NCBI GenBank assembly: GCA_035610835.1
Contig: CM069447.1
Span: 36,988,057-37,052,056, forward strand
Length of the DNA: 64,000 nucleotides
Origin: Ophiura sarsii
Taxonomy: Eukaryota > Echinodermata > Ophiuroidea > Amphilepidida > Ophiuridae
Reading direction: 5' to 3'
The notes under the pieces were generated by a model. That model was not told the origin of the DNA. It did no database searches and saw nothing but the letters and a program-made list of their open reading frames with translations. Within the stretch, counting starts at the first letter, position 1. Every line of letters begins with the position of its first letter. This document shows, piece after piece, positions 58,101 to 64,000 of the stretch. The translations under genes were made by a program, and so were the position numbers.

Positions 58101-61100
58101 CATCAAGTTCCATTAAATTCACCAAATCTCTAAAGGCATTTGAGGATAGCGTGGCCAGCCTATTGTTTGAAAGTTCTAAGCGCAGAAGTTTTACTAGACC
58201 ATCAAACGACCCTTCGACAAATGAGCTTAAAGCGTTATAGGTGAGGTCCAAGTAACGTAGATCATGCATATCTGTGAAAACACCTACATGTATTTCGCTC
58301 AAGGTGCTGTTATTCAATTTCATTGTTTTCAAATTAACTAAATCATTGAAGACATTTCCAGGAATCACTGTGATCGCTAGATTACCGTGTAAATCTAATA
58401 CCATCAAATTAACCAGACCGTTGAACAATCCTTTTCGTACAGATGTTAATCGATTTGCACCAAGGTACAACATCTTCAAGTTAATGAGACCATCAAAGAT
58501 CCCTTCCGGTAAATATATAAGGCAATTCAATTGGATGTCTAAGGTATTCAAGTGAACTAGACCAGTGAATACATCTGCAGCGAGAAAAGGTAAGTGATTC
58601 TCCCGAATGTTTAAGTGAGTCAGCTGAAGGAGCTCATTCAATTGACCAGGTAAGGCTATTAGTTTATTATTTTCTAGATCTAAGACATGGATTAGAGGTG
58701 TACTGTTAAATAACCCACCTGGCAATATCGTAAGTTCATTAGAGGAAACATATAGGATTCTCAATTGCGCTAAACCGATAAATATTCCCGTGCTCAGAGC
58801 AGTGAGCTCGTTGTGCTGAACATACAATTCCCTCAGCTGTTGCAGACCACGAAATATACCAACCTGTAACGAGTTAAGCTTATTACAGGCAACATCTAAG
58901 ACCTCAACATGATGTAAATCATCGAAAATACCAGTTTGTAAATGGATGAGTTTGTTATTGGGCAGGAGGAGGGTCCTCAGCCAAAAAAGACCTGGAAATA
59001 CCTCATCTGGTAGTGTGGCGAGCTTATTATTTCCCAAGTCAAGGATCGCTACAACGGATAGGTTGTTAAAAACGCCTACGGGTAATTCAGTTAGCTTGTT
59101 ATTTTGAAGGAAGAGCTCTATTACCTGGGTCATATGATCAAATATACCTATTGGTAATGCCTCAAGCTTATTACTGGCCAGGTATACGACCATGACGCGA
59201 GAGGTTCTGTTAAAAATACCCTCGGGTAAATCACGTAGCCCGTTATATCCAATATAAATTTCCACGAGCTGTGTAACACCGCCAAATATTGATTCTGACA
59301 ATGAACTAAGCCGGTTATTAGTCAGGTCTAAGATCTCAAGCCCAGACAAGTCCATGAATAACCCAGCTGGTAACTCATATAGTTTGTTATTATGAAGGTA
59401 AAGCCCTAACAGCTGAGTTAGTCCTTGAAATACACCTAACGATAATGCATTGATATGATTATCGGATAAGTCAATGAACGAAACACGAGATAAACCATTG
59501 AATACACCGGAAGGTAAATTTGTGAGATTATTGTTTTGAAGATACAGCTCTGTCAACTTGCTCAGATCACGAAATACTTCAGCCGGTAATGAGGTAATTG
59601 TATTACCATAAATGCTCAGAAGCCGAACACTGCGTAAGCCTTCGAATACACCGATAGGAAATTCCACTAATTGGTTGTTGTAAAGGAACAGATTCACTAG
59701 TTGTGAAAGATCAGACATTACCAAACCTTTAAGAGTGGTAAGAATATTACAGGAGAGGTCTAGTTCCCACAGTTTGCCCAGACCACGAAACACTTCTGCT
59801 TTAAGGGACTTCAGCTGATTACCTGCAAGGTATAGGATTTCAAGACGACGTAAGCCCCTGAATATGCCATCTGGTAGATCAGATAAGTGGTTAAGGTGAA
59901 GGTGGAGCTCTAACAATCGGACCAGTCCGCGAAATACCCTAGTGGGTAATGAAGAAAGGATGTTATTGTTTAGGGTTAGGATACCAATAACCGATAGACC
60001 GTTGAAAGCTCCAGTGTGAATGTCAAACAGCCCGTTGTGCGAGAGGTGTAACTCTGAAAGCTGTTCAAGACCCCGAAATAACCGAACTGGTAGTGATATA
60101 AGGTCATTACCGTGAAAGGCTAGGAAATGAAGACGTGATAAGCCATTAAATATTCCCACCGTTAACGTCTCGAGATAATTACCACTAAGGTCCAAGACTT
60201 CAAGGCGCGATAACCCATTGAAAACCCCAAGCGGTAAATCAGATAAGCGGTTGTTTTGTAGGAATAGATACAGCAACTGAGTCAGCTCACGAAACACCCC
60301 ACTTGGCAATAAGGATAGACGATTCGCAATCAAATCCAATTTTTTCCATTTAGCAAATCCATTGAAAGCATCGGATGTAGTATCGGTGAAATTGTTATAT
60401 GCAAATGATATGTAGTCCAAATCTTCACCATATACTAAAAGTACCATTGATTGATCATCAGTATCAAGGCATTTTGTCGTGATTTTCCTATAATCAAGGA
60501 TACATTTACAATCACCTGTACAATTGAATATGTATTCAAATATATTGTATTTTATGTTAAATTGACCGTTTATGACCATGTCATATTCTGAAATATGACA
60601 TCTGGGAATTAGCATTTCATTTGACGATGATCGCTTGATGTTGTACTTGCAACTTCGATTCACAATGACGTCATCAACTCCCGTAAGTTCAAATGTCAAG
60701 TACATATTCTTGACATGCAGCGCATAAGCTTTGGACTCGACAGTCGCAACGCACGGTACAACCGATGTTGAATTGATATCAATTGACATGTAGGTTTTGA
60801 AACATATGTTATCTAATTTTTGATCAAGCTGTTCAATATATAGATAAGAAAAAAGACTACCATTACTTGCATTCAATATCTCGATTGATGTGCGACCAAG
60901 TCCAACCTCTATTAAATAAATATCTTCACTACAATCGGTTGAATTACGGGGGTGCTGTAAGTTGTTAGTCAATATGGTTGTTTTACCAGTAATGTTCACC
61001 GTGTCTGTATGGCATATATCATCGGAATAATTGACTGCAACTACAGCGTAACAGTTCGTGGTGATGTACAGACTTATCACCATAAAAACCAATGTTTGGG

Positions 61101-61116
61101 CAATTTTGACGGCCAT
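55186..61116 (-). CDS. Giant leucine-rich-repeat GPCR of the LGR/relaxin-receptor type, single exon
   Basis: Intact 1976-codon frame. Residues 1-24 are a signal peptide. Residues 25-260 are a cysteine-containing region ending in an LRRNT-like cluster (CTGDCKC...TKC). Residues 261-1577 form about 55 LRRs of 24 residues (LxxLxLxxNxLxxLPxGVFxGL). A cysteine hinge (TCC...KC...TCKRM) leads to seven helices at about 1622-1957. Class A landmarks are C1697 and C1775 as the likely disulphide, DRF at 1721-1723 in place of DRY, TDFFTWVP in helix 6, and LPINSAINPFIY in helix 7, which is characteristic of glycoprotein-hormone/relaxin receptors. Known LGRs have roughly 10-18 LRRs. No LDLa module is seen. 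Plasma-membrane reception is inferred; the ligand is unknown. Confidence 0.93.
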   Translation of the reverse strand: MAVKIAQTLVFMVISLYITTNCYAVVAVNYSDDICHTDTVNITGKTTILTNNLQHPRNSTDCSEDIYLIEVGLGRTSIEILNASNGSLFSYLYIEQLDQKLDNICFKTYMSIDINSTSVVPCVATVESKAYALHVKNMYLTFELTGVDDVIVNRSCKYNIKRSSSNEMLIPRCHISEYDMVINGQFNIKYNIFEYIFNCTGDCKCILDYRKITTKCLDTDDQSMVLLVYGEDLDYISFAYNNFTDTTSDAFNGFAKWKKLDLIANRLSLLPSGVFRELTQLLYLFLQNNRLSDLPLGVFNGLSRLEVLDLSGNYLETLTVGIFNGLSRLHFLAFHGNDLISLPVRLFRGLEQLSELHLSHNGLFDIHTGAFNGLSVIGILTLNNNILSSLPTRVFRGLVRLLELHLHLNHLSDLPDGIFRGLRRLEILYLAGNQLKSLKAEVFRGLGKLWELDLSCNILTTLKGLVMSDLSQLVNLFLYNNQLVEFPIGVFEGLRSVRLLSIYGNTITSLPAEVFRDLSKLTELYLQNNNLTNLPSGVFNGLSRVSFIDLSDNHINALSLGVFQGLTQLLGLYLHNNKLYELPAGLFMDLSGLEILDLTNNRLSSLSESIFGGVTQLVEIYIGYNGLRDLPEGIFNRTSRVMVVYLASNKLEALPIGIFDHMTQVIELFLQNNKLTELPVGVFNNLSVVAILDLGNNKLATLPDEVFPGLFWLRTLLLPNNKLIHLQTGIFDDLHHVEVLDVACNKLNSLQVGIFRGLQQLRELYVQHNELTALSTGIFIGLAQLRILYVSSNELTILPGGLFNSTPLIHVLDLENNKLIALPGQLNELLQLTHLNIRENHLPFLAADVFTGLVHLNTLDIQLNCLIYLPEGIFDGLINLKMLYLGANRLTSVRKGLFNGLVNLMVLDLHGNLAITVIPGNVFNDLVNLKTMKLNNSTLSEIHVGVFTDMHDLRYLDLTYNALSSFVEGSFDGLVKLLRLELSNNRLATLSSNAFRDLVNLMELDVRKNQLSVVAVGAFAASIELTHLSFQYNNLATLHEKTFDRLAHLKLLDLSFNMISAIPIALFDDLVQLTDLRLDRNAITSLTVETFYLLTMLTKLNIVNNPLYTLPSNMFQNLSQCHTLFLYKIQLTSLLAGTFNGLTQLRNLHLNNNLLTSVISGIFSDLFRLINLQLHNNLLTTLVIDVFRDMPLLRILALANNSFTSFDIRKIEHLVALISVTLNDNRLTSLPVFTDTVTSRLKYLYLDNNLLTFLPAQTLESVPKLQYLRLNNNRLNMTLHQNIFRWVHNLLDLQLHNNYLLTLSEDSFSSLFMLIQLDLGNISLSVLPNHVFGSLGRLQVLSLNDNYISELPSSLFSNTTSLVSLHLSYNNLTNVPTTIFQYSPKLDVLDMSGNSLQSLPSFHELFNLKKLILNNNKLTYLEPELLDNLSNLLVLYLYNNIITHIPQSIFNNLHDLIHLDLSSNIILDINPGLFGNQSNLTRLNVADNRLTTIVEGTFTGLMTLQMLEVQHNRIRFLQKGVFDDLATLQTINVSYNFLQQFEGAIFNRISAKSIDLRSNPLFRVSDSAFQGLSAASTILFVDYGATCCFVISVQSKAKCISTNPTPVYLTCKRMLSDLIPRISMWVLGLFAFICNILVIILRWTDNKSNKVQRVFILNLSISDLLMGVSMLILASADFYYAEMFPSYSAYWRNGIICKLVGILSILSSEVSVFVVTMISIDRFQGLKYPFSSHRIRSSTAKISLLVIWIIGTVLSVIPVVLSGTYPDIFEVSEVCVGIPIVRRPVDVLETAIIDIETISYQTDLTEFTAYFYSSTSSKWRPVFTIKSFKKSTSYMYGISTIIGYKIATYFSIIVFIGINLICFMLIAVLYVLMFITVRQTSAQAGHSQSEKEERRMAIKMSVLVLTDFFTWVPLLIVCILVQSKLITVSPVVYAWTVAFVLPINSAINPFIYTLISLIQDRKKTRKHSQFKLHSLS

Positions 61117-62596
61117 TATACTGATGCCTTCCTACTACAATCACCTATTGTACTAAGAACATATACAATTGTTTTGGTCGATGTGTGTTTTGATATGATA
61201 ACCTTACATGTTGGCGAACTGAATAACATTAATAAGGTACATTCTTGCTTTTGTTAACGTTAAAAGTATTGATATATATTTGTGATTTTCTATTTTAAGT
61301 GTATACTCTTAATATTCATGGAAAGTTTATAAATGATATCACTTACAAATCCAAAAATATTATGAAGTTTGTGTATTTCTATTGCTTGTGGAAAGATTAT
61401 CTGGCGTTTCTCATAACAGCCCATCAGCCTTCTGTTCCTTTTACTAATGTCATTAAATAGTTAGTCCCACAACAGAAAGTCTTTCCACAACGGGTATTCC
61501 TCGGCTCATCTGACGGTGCGGACTTTTTAAAGCACACTTCATTACTTTAGTCTCGTCAGCATGGTCACAGTTTGTTCTGCATTCACAGGATATTGTGTAA
61601 TTGACCTTTACACTCGCGAATTGCTATAAGTGGATTATTTTACAAATGTAGCAAATTATTACGATGTATTCTTTGTCTTTCTCAGGAAGATGTCCGACTT
61701 GTGACGAAATGCTGATCCCTGATTGATACTAATACAAATGTGTCCTCATCTGTAAGTTTTTATGAATAGCAATGTTGATCAGTTTCACGAAAGTGTTCAA
61801 GTTCAATGCTTTCGTAAATATATACCGGTGTCGGGGAGCGAGTACTCTAAATTGAGCGTCGTATCTCGCATATCTAAACTACGGGTTTTATATTGCACAC
61901 ATCAGTAGCTTGCATTCGTCTAAAAAGGTTTTGTGACCTTTCCAAGATGAGTCTATGGGAGGTAGGGCTGTCAGTTATGGGGGACCATCGATTTTCTTAC
62001 ATGTTTGTGATTAGTACACTTATGGAATTCGGAGTGCTTAGTCCATTACCGGCGTGGCGTATACGGGTGACTGTTGCCAATGCCGTGCCGCCAATGGTTA
62101 TAAAATATAGAACTCGCATAAATCCGTCTTCGCTTTTTGGTAAGTATCGATTTATCTGTCACTATGGTGTATTCAATCTGCAGAGAGAAAATAGACACTG
62201 AAATGTAATTGTGAGACATAATAGGCTTCAACAAAAGCAAGTCATGGCACTATGTGTAGGTCCGAATATGTGTAGACCAAACAGGCTACATTGAAATTTG
62301 GATACAATTGTTTGGCACAAGTTGGTACCAAATTTGCAACTAAATAATACAGATCAGCCATGATTAGCACCATTTAATGTCAATTCGTGACAATTCCAAA
62401 AACAAATTGCTACCTAATTGTATGATCCCCAAACATATAATCTGGTTATTGAGTGATTTACTTTTGTTCAGATTGGAAATCGTACGATATTATCAACCAA
62501 TTATGAGGGTGGAAGAGTGACACCATACTGCAAATTCGTTGGTCAAAACTACTAATTTGTTGTTTAAAGATATTGACACAATCAAACACACTCATT
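61117..62596. other. Upstream region of the receptor gene, no gene seen
   Basis: Presumed promoter side of the minus-strand receptor; no convincing TATA box. Contains the repeat at 62270-62390. Confidence 0.4.
62270..62390 (+). repeat. Dispersed repeat shared with 46483-46605
   Basis: gaccaaacaggct, taccaaatttg and catgattagcaccattta occur in the same order as in the outer element at 46.4 kb. Confidence 0.6.
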
Positions 62597-63843
62597 CGGC
62601 CGAGTGCACCAAACTGGCGTAACTTAATAGGGAGGTAAGCTACCTCCCTATTAGTTATGCCCTAACTGTAGCGTAACTAACTAACGATGTAATTCTGAGA
62701 AAATTACTTGCGAGTAACAACAGAATAGTAACTAGCGAGGTAAATATCCACATTAATCAGCATCGTCCCCTTACAAAATTAATTGTCGCATATGCCAAGT
62801 GTTCACCAATACTTTACTGTAAAATTCTGACGTGAATTTTCCTTCGTAATATTACAAATGTGTCGTCACTCGCTAGGTCATAGGTGAGTGTAAATAAAGA
62901 ATCACGTTGAATTGGCTATCGGTCCGGACAAAATGATGCCATTTTTGTGGCCAAAAAAATCGAAGTTGTTTACCGCTTTTTTCAAAAATAAGGACTATCA
63001 TGTTGTTACAAACATATTTTGGGCGAGTGTCACATACAAATGTTGCACTAAAAGGTACAATTATCATGATAAAAATCCGTTTTTGTAATTGAATAGTCTT
63101 TTATAAACGGAGATACGGGTTCGATTCCCGAAATTCTGATATGTTTTATTTTTTTAAACATGATGGTGACTTAATGAAATCATTGAATATAATAGACCAG
63201 GTATTGACATACTGTACTTTTTATTTATTATTAATCAATTGATTAATTAAATGTGTATGTATTATTATTTTTTATACATCTTTTTTATTTACTTTTAATG
63301 TATTTATTAATTAATTTATAATTCTTAATTATTCATTCATCCATTTATATAACTAGGCATATGCGTTTATTCATTTATTTAATTATGTATTCGTTTATTT
63401 CAATAATATTTGATTTCATGTTAAATAATTAATTAATTAATTAATTAATTTGATTGATTGGTAGGTTGACTAATTGTTTGAAATTAATTCTATTTGTGGA
63501 TATATTTTAAAATATTGTATGATAAATTGGTCATAAATGTATCATTGAGTAAATAATGCATACATTGATAATGAATTGTATGATAGAAATATCCCATTTA
63601 TCATCACATCTTTGTACGTAATCGTCCATCGAGTAAATCAGAAATTATCATATAGTTATAGCATAAACAGTTATGCTTCAACTTACTCTTGGGTCCGGTC
63701 AGGTATAAGATTTAGCGTAAATTACTCTCAAGTTACTAGCCTAGTAGCTTACCCGGTTTGGTGCTCTCAAGATTTTGGGTTACGCCTCAGTTACTAGCGA
63801 GATAGCGCTATTCTTCAGCTACCCGCATTGGTGCACTCGGCCG
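62597..63843. mobile_element. 1.25-kb element with perfect 16-bp ends and ATT duplication
   Basis: CGGCCGAGTGCACCAA at the left and its exact inverse at the right, flanked by ATT at 62594-62596 and 63844-63846. Near the left end a perfect hairpin (taatagggaggta and its inverse, 62621-62650) and repeated actagcgaggtaa-like motifs occur. A TTAATTAA microsatellite lies inside. No transposase ORF. Confidence 0.8.
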
Positions 63844-64000
63844 ATTACCTACTTACCTGCTGCATCCACTGTTGGTGAACTGACGAAAAATAAAGAAAAC
63901 GTTTACCCAACAAATAAGCAATATTTGCTATATTTATTAAATAACAACCTTTGAACAACATTCTTGGGTCAAATATCAACATTATTAATAATTGCGCAAA

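Overview
The window reads as nuclear DNA of a marine invertebrate animal, most likely a non-vertebrate deuterostome such as an echinoderm or hemichordate. This placement is inference. It rests on spliced genes with GT-AG introns, a relaxin/LGR-type leucine-rich-repeat GPCR, a eukaryotic tRNA-Asn gene with an oligo-T terminator, and a very high load of short DNA transposons, many of them long palindromes. Base composition is AT-rich, broken by hAT-type ends that run into long G or C homopolymers. Nothing prokaryotic or CRISPR-like is present.

Three protein-coding loci can be supported. (1) About 76-5180, plus strand: the 3' part of a spliced gene with a cysteine-rich zinc-finger-like exon, a conserved-looking middle exon, a 132-bp phase 1-1 exon present twice through a recent 270-bp duplication, and a terminal exon. 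(2) 18597-36931, minus strand: a nine-exon gene whose exons all start and end in phase 0. A 20-aa start exon is followed by small basic (K/R) and acidic (E/K/A/N) modules, then a 376-aa last exon with a coiled-coil-like stretch and a pseudokinase domain. Two of its exons lie in a segmental duplication (24148-27395 and 28499-32131), and one contains a 36-bp coding minisatellite with 3 units in one copy and 6 in the other. (3) 55186-61116, minus strand: an intact, intronless 1976-aa receptor with a signal peptide, about 55 leucine-rich repeats and a class A seven-helix domain of the LGR/relaxin-receptor type.

The rest is mostly mobile DNA. Many elements can be delimited by terminal inverted repeats and target duplications: a hAT MITE with an 8-bp duplication (887-1290), TTAA-flanked piggyBac-like elements (2982-3688; four copies of a CCCTAAC-ended group, all carrying tRNA-like sequence), TA-flanked mariner-like elements, a TAA-flanked Harbinger-like element inside a SINE (24607-25427), and four copies of a 190-bp MITE. 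At 46.0-48.7 kb there is a three-level nest. Its core is crowded with CGTA motifs and carries a TATA box plus a short basic first-exon-like ORF.

The genes show no operon-like relation to each other. The link between genes and elements is structural: transposons sit within a few bases of splice sites, flank the duplicated exon blocks and fill the introns.
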